This document shows, in pieces, positions 31,101-40,100 of a stretch of 64,000 nt of DNA. The notes below the pieces were generated by a model. The model was not told the DNA's origin, did no database searches, and saw nothing but the letters and a program-made list of their open reading frames with translations. Each line of letters starts with the position of its first letter. The first letter of the stretch is position 1. A program made the translations under genes and the position numbers. The stretch comes from Albula goreensis (taxonomy: Eukaryota; Chordata; Actinopteri; Albuliformes; Albulidae), in assembly GCA_022829145.1 (NCBI GenBank), contig CM040750.1, positions 5,704,255-5,768,254 of the forward strand, given 5' to 3'.

Positions 31101-33060
31101 AGATGGGTAGAAGTGTTTCATTTATAACTGGCTACCTAGCCCGCATGCTAGTTAGCAAATGGGTTAGGGCAAGTAGAATAAGTCTTAGGTGACATTCCTA
31201 TAAAATATTTCTTACACTGCTAATGACTACATTTTCTGCAGTTCTTGATTATTTGTAGAAATCTGCATTTAACAAAAACTGAAAGTAGTAGTGTAAACGC
31301 AGTGACTTGAACTTTAGCATTAGTGAGGTATTTTGTAATGGGATAAGCCATTAATGGAATTTTGTGGTGTTAGCAATCCAATGCTAACAGATTGTATGGG
31401 TAGTACACAGAGATACAGAGATGCAAAACACCTGTTGCATTTACAGGGCAAACATCCAACTATTAAACTAAGGCCTAGGTGCTTACAGACATTTTCAAAG
31501 TCCAATTAAAAGTAAAAATAACATTCATATCGCAGCTGTGTAAAAACTAAAGTGACAAAAGCAGTAATACATTCATTATTAATGTTATCATTTGTTATAT
31601 TGTAGCTAATGTATTATTGTCTGTCTTTTGTCCAGCAAATGAATGTATAGGCATGCACTGGTAGCTTACACACATAGGCTACTGGTACCTGCCTTTGCAC
31701 AGGCTACCATTTGCAGGGGTTTGCTAATATGACCCCTGCATTTAGTGTGGTTAAAAGTAGCATTAAAGCTGTCAATATTGTCCTGACTTGGAGAGCAATT
31801 TATGTTTCATTGTAGCTTTTCCTCTCATGATTAATGACATGAGTCTAATGAAAAACCTGTGGCAATGCCTCCTGCAGGTGTCATGGGAAGAATTAATTAA
31901 ATTGAGGGAATTAATATTTTAATTGAGGGAGTAATTTAATAAACTGGGGAACAAATTATTAAAATGAGGGAATGAACTGATGCCTCTAACTTCACCTTAG
32001 GGCCTCCGTATCGCTGAAATCACAGTCCACACTGAAATTTACTGAGTGGAACACAAACTCTGACAAAACAGGCAGATGCTCAGTGTCATAAATTGTGAAT
32101 GACCTGTTCTTAATTTGGTATTTCATTTGGTAGATGTAGAGCAGAAATTTTATGACAATGTTAAAATGGATGCCATTATTTTCGAATACATCCATGTACA
32201 GTATTAGCATTGTACCGTTTAACCCTGCCACAGATGGTAGTGAAGTTGAGCTGGATTTGTGATTAACCGCGGAGGAAGTGGCCTCTGGCCTGGAGTTAAT
32301 TACCAGATGTCCACCAACTCTGTGAGAGTGACAATCCCAGCCTCATCCTCAGTGTGCACATTAATGGATCCGACATTCTGCCCCACCCCGCCCCGCCCCT
32401 GCCCATAACGGGACATTTTCACGGCTTCCTGTCTAACTACCAGTTTGGACAAATGATGTCACATGGTTGTTTCACAACCCTTCTGCTAAAACTTTAAGCA
32501 AGTAACTGAAGCAAACTGACCCTCCTGTGGATTTAGAGAAGCTGTTTATTTATTTACACAGACTGCCTGATGGCAGTGGCATAATGCCACATTTTGGTAG
32601 TGTGGGTGTGTCCCACGGCTGGGTGTTTTGAGTCCCAGCCATGGCATTACCGGCTGGAGGTCCACATCGCTGAGGCGACAGTTGGCTTGGGCTCACCGTA
32701 GGAAAACGGGTTAAGATGATTGTCTCTCAATTAACTCTCTGTAGCGGCCTCACCTTCCTCACCTGAACATACGCTGACTTGGTATTCCTCCAGTGGCATA
32801 GGCAGTGTGTTTCCTCCAGTCCACTGGCAGAGCAGAAAACCATGATAGCGTGCTGATGAATTATTTGTACTCGCATTTATCAAAAACAACATTCTCACAA
32901 CAGCCGTGATATGTAAGATATGTTCAAATTTGTTATTCTGAAAACCCTGTTTCTTAAGCTGTTGTCAATCTTTCTGTCTGCTTTCCTTTCAGAAAAGAAT
33001 GAAGAGAACTGGGAGTCTCCAAAACAAGTCAAAAAGAAGAAGGCAAGGAGAGAAACATGA
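21815..33060 (+). CDS. mtdh: mtdh, metadherin (LYRIC/AEG-1), 13 coding exons, complete
   Basis: Single-pass ER/nuclear-envelope protein and scaffold that binds SND1 and modulates NF-kB signalling. Exons: 21815-22159, 23392-23493, 24179-24263, 24963-25133, 26755-26805, 26992-27162, 28368-28448, 28915-28989, 29231-29346, 29810-29920, 30246-30350, 30497-30623, 32993-33060. Total 1608 nt = 535 residues plus stop (human 582). All splice phases are consistent. Seen in the protein: LRELL (LxxLL) at residues 20-24; membrane segment about 49-69 (WVILLTAFLGLLVIVVLWAA); Lys-rich nuclear-localisation-like clusters in exons 1, 3 and 10; conserved GAWETKIS..REKRQQRRKDK; SND1-binding Trp pair W370 and W377 in exon 9, with the same 7-residue spacing as human W394/W401; Lys-rich C terminus ending KKKKARRET. 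Middle exons are diverged, as usual for this disordered protein. No break seen. Confidence 0.95.
23392..23493 (+). CDS. mtdh: mtdh exon 2
   Basis: Encodes KPQPNGRTVVDLQED through LAEVKTEK; human has KPKPNGRTVEVAE. 34 codons, phase 0 at both ends. Acceptor ccaacag, donor gtgagt. Confidence 0.92.
24179..24263 (+). CDS. mtdh: mtdh exon 3
   Basis: Encodes AKKNKKKAKTEVKQTK through KEPDE, matching the human KNKKKSKSDAK nuclear-localisation-like cluster. Acceptor ccccag, donor gtactg, phase 1. Confidence 0.92.
24963..25133 (+). CDS. mtdh: mtdh exon 4
   Basis: Encodes GAWETKISNREKRQQRRKDK, the best conserved block of metadherin, then a Gly/Ser/Thr-rich part ending PGGQRKNK. Acceptor tctctcag, donor gtaaga. 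Confidence 0.95.
25134..26754. other. mtdh intron 4 (1.6 kb), no feature recognised
   Basis: Unique-looking A/T-moderate sequence; no exon, RNA gene or clear repeat seen on either strand. Confidence 0.5.
26755..26805 (+). CDS. mtdh: mtdh exon 5
   Basis: A 51-nt exon encoding EALRTKPGKGDAIISQ; human has NFKSGKGDSTLQ here. Acceptor ctccag, donor gtaagg. A 13-base sequence is nearly duplicated at the two exon edges (gtgaggcactgcg at 26755, gtaaggcactgcg at 26806). Confidence 0.85.
26992..27162 (+). CDS. mtdh: mtdh exon 6
   Basis: Encodes NGGGWN, then DGENWSTVANATGHRN and EPAAWSQEVE, aligning with human NGGGWNEKS and EPSAWSQDT. Acceptor ccctcag, donor gtactg, phase 1. Confidence 0.93.
28368..28448 (+). 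CDS. mtdh: mtdh exon 7
   Basis: Encodes SWSGGDGGMKTELSTASF through NPN, corresponding to human GRSWSDRSIFSGIG, but diverged. Supported mainly by splice sites (tatcag, gtaatt) and phase 1 continuity with exons 6 and 8. Confidence 0.75.
28605..28655 (+). repeat. Dispersed repeat tail fragment
   Basis: TTTGGATAAGGGCATTTGTT followed by gaatgcaatgtaatg resembles the 'ttggataaaagcgtctgctaaatg' tail of an abundant fish repeat. Related wording is at 59421-59465. Lies in mtdh intron 7 (28449-28914). Confidence 0.4.
28915..28989 (+). CDS. mtdh: mtdh exon 8
   Basis: Encodes GEQPSLSDVQWDSPAQVDDE, then WSGL; human has SDYQWDVSRNQPYIDDEWSGL. This is the start of the SND1-binding segment. Donor gtaaga, phase 1. 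Confidence 0.93.
   Translation: MESSHPCQTCSGTVQPRWMTNGLA
29231..29346 (+). CDS. mtdh: mtdh exon 9 (SND1-binding core)
   Basis: Encodes GVADPGSDWNAPSELWGNYE and a Pro-rich tail. Both Trp residues known to insert into SND1 pockets in human are present. Acceptor gttgcag, donor gtcagt, phase 0. Confidence 0.95.
29810..29920 (+). CDS. mtdh: mtdh exon 10 (poly-Lys)
   Basis: Encodes GSDDEKEKGDSAGGSGKP, a run of nine Lys, then QGEDAGTASQ. Human has SDDDKEKGE...KKKKKKKKKQGED. 37 codons, phase 0 at both ends. Confidence 0.95.
29940..30080 (+). repeat. Two-copy tandem duplication, unit about 65 bp
   Basis: The phrases 'ctctgtcagtg(t/c)a(t/c)agactctgc' and 'gcaagc(a/g)(t/c)tgc' recur once with small differences in mtdh intron 10. 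Confidence 0.55.
30246..30350 (+). CDS. mtdh: mtdh exon 11
   Basis: Glu/Ala-rich exon encoding EVGEPEKEALAEVEEAGPPA, then FTPE. Little identity with human; called from acceptor gtgaag, donor gtcagt, an open frame of 35 codons and phase 0 at both ends. Confidence 0.75.
30497..30623 (+). CDS. mtdh: mtdh exon 12
   Basis: Encodes ARVEQPAGVPESISQK through KQNSTPPPSQ; the end matches human TKQNSVPPSQ. Acceptor gtgcag, donor gtaagt, phase 1. Confidence 0.9.
30624..32992. other. mtdh intron 12 (2.4 kb), no gene recognised
   Basis: The only local structure is an A/T-rich patch of imperfect 'aattga/gggaatta' repeats at about 31888-31980. No coding exon on either strand. Confidence 0.5.
32993..33060 (+). 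CDS. mtdh: mtdh last coding exon
   Basis: Encodes NEENWESPKQVKKKKARRET and a TGA stop; human ends SWESPKQIKKKKKARRET. Acceptor cctttcag. Confidence 0.96.
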
Positions 33061-33925
33061 GTTTGACATGGAGTCCAGATGAATTATATGCAAAAGGATT
33101 TTCAAGAAAATTCATGTTTATGCAATAATTTGAGTGTACAGAATTTTATACAAATTATGACTGTACTTTTTTAACATTGGAAAAAAAAAAAAAAGAAATC
33201 AAATTCCCAATTCTGACCTGCATTAATGTCCCAATGGACTGGGTCAGGTCCCCAGGACTGCATCCAATCAGTGTGCACTGTAAGCCTTGCTGCACTCTGC
33301 GATTATGTGAGCAGGCACAAGATTCTAAATTATTACTGTCTTTTTTTCATATTCCACTGAAAATAGGTTTTGGAAGATGTAAATTTGTTAACATAATATG
33401 GTGAATTTAATTATATGGATAGCGTGAAATTATGTGAAAATACCATCGGCAAGGCAAGCCCGCGCACGGCAGCCCTGGACATTCTTCTCCGCTGTGCTTT
33501 TTGCATATTGCTTGCAGTACAGTGGTGTAGTGACGCCTAACTTGCAGTGAAATGACCAGGCCGCAGACAGCGCTGAAATATGTAGATGTGAAGCGGGAGT
33601 GAGAGTAGTATTGTGCAGAAGGGTTCTGAGCATTTGGTAACTGGCTAGTTACCAAAAATGCCGTGATTAAGAAGTGTCTCATTTTAGAGATATTTTCATA
33701 GATCACACTAATGTTTTCCCTCAGTGTTTTTTTCCTCCCTTCTTGGATATATTTTTCTTACTGTACTACATTGTGCCCGGACCTTTTTAGATGTTAACGT
33801 TTCTAGCTGGTTCTGTCCTTGTACTCTGGTTGGTTGATTTAAAACATTTCTTTGATGTAACCTCTTCATAATAGAAAAAGCCAAGCCATATGTAAAGAAA
33901 TAAAGGCCTTTTCTATATCTGAATT
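33061..33925 (+). other. mtdh: mtdh 3' UTR with AATAAA at 33899-33904
   Basis: Noncoding, with an A run at 33180-33194. The first strong AATAAA after the stop is at 33899, followed by T-rich sequence. The UTR of about 860 bases is an estimate from this signal. Confidence 0.5.
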
Positions 33926-35739
33926 TTTCTGATTGCGTCGTGCTGCAGGTTATACAATTTCCTACATATTTCCTTTAATAGACTGATAGATTAATTGCAT
34001 TTATTTGTTTTTTTTTTCTTTTTTGGTCATCGTTGACTGTCAAAATACCGATGACTTATTAAGTGCAATATGTGATGTGACAGGTAATAGGCAGGGTGTC
34101 CTAAAACAGCTTTAAAACGTGTCTGAGTCATTAATACTGTATCAGGAATGAAATTATATTGCCTTAACCTGTAGTATGTATGCCGTGTGTCTAGGTGTAT
34201 TTGTTCATTGGGATAAGTGCATTTCTGTCTGATCGGTCTGATTACGGTCTGATCTTAAAATCTGACGCCGCAGATATAAACCAATATCACCTGTACATGA
34301 ATTTGGTAGCCATGCTTTGCAATGTCAAACTAAATCAGCTGGACAGGTTTTTACATATGGTTCTGATTTGTAAGCATTCAAGGAATGAAAAATACGGTGC
34401 ACTGTAAATAGGCTTGTTTTGGAGTGTGACTCAGAACGCTTGCTAAGATGGGAGCTGCTTACTTGCTTTCTCCGAACAAAGAAAAATCCAGTGGACCTTG
34501 AGTGAGGAAGGTGTATTGAGATGCATCAATCACCATCTGGAACTTTCCCACAGTCCTTTGCTGTTCTGCTACAGTGTCAACCCTGGTTGTAGCCTGCTTT
34601 GGCAGAAAGTATTCCTCCACTCACCACAACAGTGCTGGCTGCATTTCAGATCCACCAGTTACCTTTGGAACATGCAAAGAGAGTATGATCATGTTTTGAC
34701 AAGAGTTTGTTTGATGCAATGATGATTCTTAGTTGATTTGTTTAAATAAATTGAGAAACTTAATCTGCAAAATGTTTTTTTTTCTTTTTCTGTAAAAGGA
34801 GGAGGGCGCATGCCAAACTAAACCTAGGAGTTGGAATGTTTGTACATACAGAGGTGATCTAAGAGAAAATAAAAGTGAAATGGATCTACTGTCTGTCTCT
34901 TGCATGCAAAAGCCCATGAGCAATGTGTCAGGTGTCAGGCCCCGCAGTGTTGTATCTGCCACTCCACAATAAAGGTAATGGTGCAAACATGAGGAAAAAT
35001 GCACATACATTTCTCTAGCAAGATTAATGCAAAGTGCAATTTGGCAGGCAACCATGTAGCACTAATGCAACTATTACTGAAATTCAAATACTGAATACCA
35101 ATGACTAAAATTATATCAATATTTATGTTCACAAATGAGCTTTTACCAAAATGAATGAGCTACTATGAAGAGCACTGGTCAGCTGTGCAGGTGTCCATTA
35201 CAGATTTTGCAAAATGAGGAGAGGAGCACAGCTTTGTGCTGGGGTAAAATGGGACACCCTGCAAATTGCCACCATCTGATGTTTATCAATGACGTGTGCT
35301 GTTCAACACTAGGCAGGCATATGCACAAATATTTGAAGAGATTATTCAACGTTTCTCTGTAGACTTTATAATGCGGTTAACTGGTTTCACAGTGTATGGC
35401 TTGGGTCACTGTCACATGATGTTTTAGTATGTATGATGTCCCATTTTCTCACATGCTTGTTTTGCATGCTTGTTTCCATGATTGTCTTCTCCTTGTCTCA
35501 TTCTTTTGTCTCAGGCTGTGTTGTGAGAAAGGCTAGATAAAATAATTGAAGTGAAGAAAAAGTATGGTGACACAATTTTGTATGTGTTTTACTAGTGGAG
35601 TCCTGAGTGGAGAGAATCAGTGGCTTTGCATCCCTTGTTTTGCAGTGATGAACAAAAATTGACAGAGAAAACTGCAAAGATGTGCACAAATAAGGCAGTT
35701 ATGCAGATGTAAATCCAGAGTGATTTGCACAGCTTCAGT

Positions 35740-35895
35740 TATTACTCACTATCCTTTTATGCTGGATATTTGACTGAAGCAATGCAGGTGTAGCACCTTG
35801 CTCAAGGGTATCACAGCTGTATCCTATCTGAGAATTTATCCTGCAGCTTTGGTTTAAATGATCAGACCCTAACCATGACATTGCACTGCCACCCT
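35740..35895 (-). repeat. Dispersed fish repeat fragment, related to 5755-5925
   Basis: CACCTTGCTCAAGGGTATCA, then CAGACCCTAACCATGACATT, share word order with the fragment at 5755-5925 (CCTTGCTCAGGGGCCCAAC...). Boundaries and strand approximate. Confidence 0.35.
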
Positions 35896-36153
35896 TTGTA
35901 TTCCCATTAAAATGACAGTCCTGGTGATTGTACATACCATTGCGTGAGTGAATCACAGTTTCAGGTGTGGCTTTGCCTGCATGGACAAATCACAGAAAAG
36001 CTACAGGCAACAGACTGTTGTATTTAACCTCTAAAGGGTAGAAAAATATAAAGTTAATGAAAGGAGGACAAACTGTGCCTTGCTTGTTTTGCAGGTTGCA
36101 GCCAGCCTCATAACTGGCTGCTTCAAAGTGGCTGTATTCCCAACAAGTAATAC

Positions 36154-36304
36154 CTGAGCTGATTATCAATCAGCCCAAGGTGTGTGAGCCTGTAGGTGAG
36201 ACTACCGCTGTCCATGGTGCTGAAGGCCTTCCACTCTTTGGGGAAAGTTCGTTTCTTCTCCCCTTCAACCTTCTCCGTGTCACATTGCTTAATTTCATTT
36301 AAAC
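36154..36304 (-). CDS. Candidate minus-strand coding exon, unrecognised
   Basis: On the minus strand, a pyrimidine-rich tract and ..tcacaag acceptor precede 36304, and CTCAG/gtatta gives a donor after 36154. The 151 nt between are open and read EKVEGEKKRTFPKEWKAFST, then MDSGSLTYRLTHLGLIDNQ. This looks protein-like rather than random, with incoming and outgoing split codons. I do not recognise the family and found no partner exon, so this may be a single conserved exon of an antisense gene, a degenerate copy, or chance. Confidence 0.3.
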
Positions 36305-36779
36305 CTTGTGACACAAGACAAAAATAAAAATGAGTAAAAATTGTTATAGTTCAAAACAAAAGAAAAAATCACTTTCTTGATAAAAAGTAAACTAAGTAAC
36401 CTAAGAAACATTTAAATATGCAAACTCAGGGGATTGCAGATTAACCCCAAACTCTTATCCTCTACACTTACACCTAAATAACCCAAGGAATTACGAATAC
36501 GTAATTTATAAATATATTAATAAATACATTTTACTTCACAGAATCTAGAGCCTGTATCAAAGTAAATGTTTGATAAATTAGCTCAGAGGAAGCAGTAAAA
36601 CATACTGGAGTTTCTTGAAAGCAAAAACTGTAAAAGCGTAGGCTACAAATCAAAATATCCAGATTTTTTAAACTGGTGATAAAAATAGGTCTAACAGTTT
36701 TAAAGGGCAACGCTCAAGTTCAAACAGTATACAAACTGGGAAGAGGTAAATATTATCGTAATAGCACGATTCAATAGAT

Positions 36780-37093
36780 GATCCATTTTAATTTCCCGGC
36801 TCCAGCGACGCGTATTGACTCGTTCTCGAAACGACGAATTACATCACAGGCTCGCTTAAATCCCGCTCCGGTCACGTGGTACAGAGATGTTTGTCAATTA
36901 GGACCGAGTTAGACCAATGTTGCGTCGCCGAGGACAGTGCGTGCGAACACATCCAAGACTTTAGGACAGCGCCAGCCGAATGCCGTGAGAGGACCGGAAA
37001 CTCGGGAAATACATTTTGTGAACACGATAGTCTGTTCTGTTATTATTTAGCAGCATACATGAAATAGCTAGCTGTATCACTTCGAACTTAAAG
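36780..37093 (+). promoter_or_regulatory. laptm4b: laptm4b promoter / 5' UTR with E-box GTCACGTG
   Basis: CpG-richer stretch (gcgacgcg, ctcgaaacgacg, cccgctccgg) upstream of the laptm4b ATG. GTCACGTGGT at 36871-36880 matches the USF consensus and 8 of 10 positions of the TFEB/TFE3 CLEAR motif GTCACGTGAC. LAPTM4B is lysosomal, so CLEAR control would make sense; that is inference. The transcription start and UTR length are not determined. Confidence 0.5.
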
Positions 37094-37186
37094 ATGATGT
37101 TCCCGTGGGACCGTTGGTATTCGACAAGCTGCTGTCTGTGCTGTCATGTTCGGACGGGCACCATTATACTGGGGATTTGGTACATG
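37094..37186 (+). CDS. laptm4b: laptm4b exon 1
   Basis: Encodes [20 protein letters not shown], then [11 protein letters not shown]; human has [19 protein letters not shown]. Donor gtgagc, phase 0. A separate 63-codon open frame upstream (36876-37067) is out of frame. Confidence 0.95.
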
Positions 37187-40100
37187 GTGAGCTCAACTAT
37201 TATATTCAAATTCTGGCAGTTGTCACAAGCCTCCGCGGCTAAGGCAAATGAAAATGTTAATTGTTCCTGATTTCAATTACTGCTCCAAAAGTTTTAACGA
37301 CAAATGGAACCTTTTTAGAGTTGTTGTTGAGACATGTGTTTTTGCTGACGTCAAATATGGCTAGGTTTTTGTTCTAAAACAGTTTATTTTCCTTGTTTTG
37401 AATGCCTATGAATGTTTGTGTGTGTAGCCTTAAATGTTGCTATAAGTTGAATTTCTGCTTTTAGGCTACGTATATCTACTTAACTTGTCCCCGTTGTCTA
37501 GGTATTTCTCATAGGCCTACTATTCGTTTCTCTCAACTGGTTAAACAGTATTTTGGTTTCTAATTTGGGTTTATATTCAACCTAGCCTAACTGTCTATAT
37601 GTTTTGTAAAATTGGATCAAATATTTTATTGGTCGTCACATGTTAAACACGGGAAAGCGATTTCCTCTTTGAGTAAGGAATTTATTTACATTTTCCAACC
37701 AAGTAAATTCTTTTGGAATTTACGCTAAAATTTAGGCTATTGGTAGGCTCTTGCTGGTGCTGTCATGGTATGTTAGGATACATGTTTAAGTACTGTAATA
37801 ATGGATGGAAGTCTAATTAGCTAGATAAATAATTTACCCTCACCTGAGTGTCATTTCAGGGTACCCCTTCCTTATGAAACAGAATTTTCGTGTTTTAGAG
37901 ACAATTGAGGGGCCCCGCTTGTTTTCCAAAGAAGCGTACAACTCAGTCTAAAACTGCGCATGCTTGAATTAGGTGTTGAACGTTGGTGTCAAAGCTGTTT
38001 ATACTGGAATAATCTATCACCAAATAATTGTGAACGTGTAATAAGATTCATTCACAGCTTCGTCTGCCAGTTTTTCTCCTATTGTTATCAAACGACTCCA
38101 TTAACTTTTTGTGTTCATTGAATGTAGCTTATTCATGATTTCTTAACCTTCCTGGATTTTAATTTGGACTCTATTGGACTATTTTGAATTGACAAATGCA
38201 TTACAGTGCGTCTGTGGAACTTAAACTTGTCTGTACAGCTGAAAGGGCCAAAGCAAAACAGGTTGATTTAATTGTCCACAGTCAGAAACAGTTAATTGTG
38301 CAGCTAAATAAATTCAATGTACAGGACTCCGAAAGTCACCGGTAGATAACCTACCCTTTGGAATATATTACGTAACAGTTAGCAATCTGTGTATTTATTG
38401 TGCTGGAAGACCGAAGGGTAGTTTTTATACAGTTAAGTATGTAATTACGAAAGCTTATAAAATGACATACATAACCCTTTAGTTAACGCTTTATTCGGTA
38501 ATAAGATTGGACAGGTAAAGATAATCTAGGCCACAGTTCAGCCTATGGGATAGGGTACAATGAATTTTCATATGATCGACAGATAATTCCCGAACGTCCA
38601 ACAAACCCAGGCGGAAAGAAAATAGTATAGTAGGCCTACACTTCCCATTATAAATTAAAAATACATTATTAATGCAGTGCAAGTGACACGGACTCGAGAC
38701 AATAAGCCGACACCTGATCTGAATGTTGGCGTGGTTGTCTAAAGACAATGCTTTTCCATTGCAGACCCTGAAACTCAACTCTGCGTGTCCTATGAACTTG
38801 GCGGCAATGGCGTTGTCCACTGGTGTCGCGCTGCTACAGTAATTGGACAAGTTCTATCTAGGAAAACATAATAACCAATATCATAATAATAGGCTTCAGA
38901 AGGGCATCTGAAGTCTTGATATTTGTAAAGAGTGGACGGAGACGCCATCAGTACATTTGCGTAATTTATTTTGTACCCGTACTCGCCTACAGAAATGAAA
39001 TTAAACAGAAGATTTACAACAAATAACACTAAACATACAACTGTGCAGTATCAAAACAACCATGAAAAGTGCACGAAGTCAGACGGATAGAGGGGATGAA
39101 GAGTGTTACCCTAATGATTATTCACAATCGATACTCTAGAGAGCAGGCGGTGCCTTCGGGACAAGGTGTGAAACAACTCTGTACCTCTGAACTTAATGAA
39201 GGCATAAGCCTTTGAATTCAATCATCTTCCGGCCACGCGGTCATTCGTTAAGTGATGATTCACCTGTCCACTGTAAGTCGATTTTAATATAGCCAATTGA
39301 ATCAACTGCGAACGCTGAACTACAAGGTACTAAACTTCAAAGAGTAATTTAACAGAGTAATGGAATTTCTTTCCATTTTATTTACATGGAAGTATTTTGT
39401 TTTATCATACCACAGACATTATTTATTTAGACATATCTATATTTGATATAGCATGCAGTGTATGACTCCAGTCAGCATGTGACGTGTGTACTCGAGTTCA
39501 GTGCCCGAAAACAAAACGTGCCATGCCTGTCAGACTAGTGTGGCCTTCAGGGCTTTAGTAGAAGCAAAAAATAATTTGTGAAAATAATTTCTGTAGCGAA
39601 TGTTTCTTCAAAGCTACATACACATAATGCATGTGTAGTATGTATGTAAAAAGGTTTGTCTGTGTGTGCGTGTGTAAATACACACACAAGGGGTTTCTCA
39701 AACTTGATTTTTCAAGGCTTTCCAAATTGGTATGCTATTATTTTGTGCTACCTTTCTTAACAAGTTGCTCTCTTAGTTTAAAGATTACTTGTTTCTCTGC
39801 CATAGTTAGTTCTCTGGTCTCCGTGATGGAGTATATCCTCTGTCTCCACTGCCTCCAGATGAAAACAAACGCTACAACCAACATTAGATATTCAATGTTC
39901 TTTTATGTGTGCAATCAATACAAAAGGAAAGACCTGAGCAACAGTTAATATCTGTCAATCATTCATTACTTAATTGTACACAGCTGAAAAGGGTGAGGGC
40001 TTTACCCAAATACTACTATCTCTGTATAACATACATGCATGTGAATACCATGAAATAATGTCTGTATTTTAGCCTCATATCCATCTTTTGAGCTCAACTG

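Larger units (their letters stand above)
33926..36770. other. Intergenic region mtdh-laptm4b
   Basis: No gene with a recognisable product. Contains a dispersed repeat fragment at 35740-35895 and one candidate minus-strand exon at 36154-36304, listed separately. The rest is A/T-rich and unremarkable. Confidence 0.55.

Noticed and set aside
36876-37067. 63-codon frame just upstream of the laptm4b ATG as an N-terminal extension
   Set aside because: It is out of frame with laptm4b and ends before it; at most an upstream ORF in the 5' UTR.
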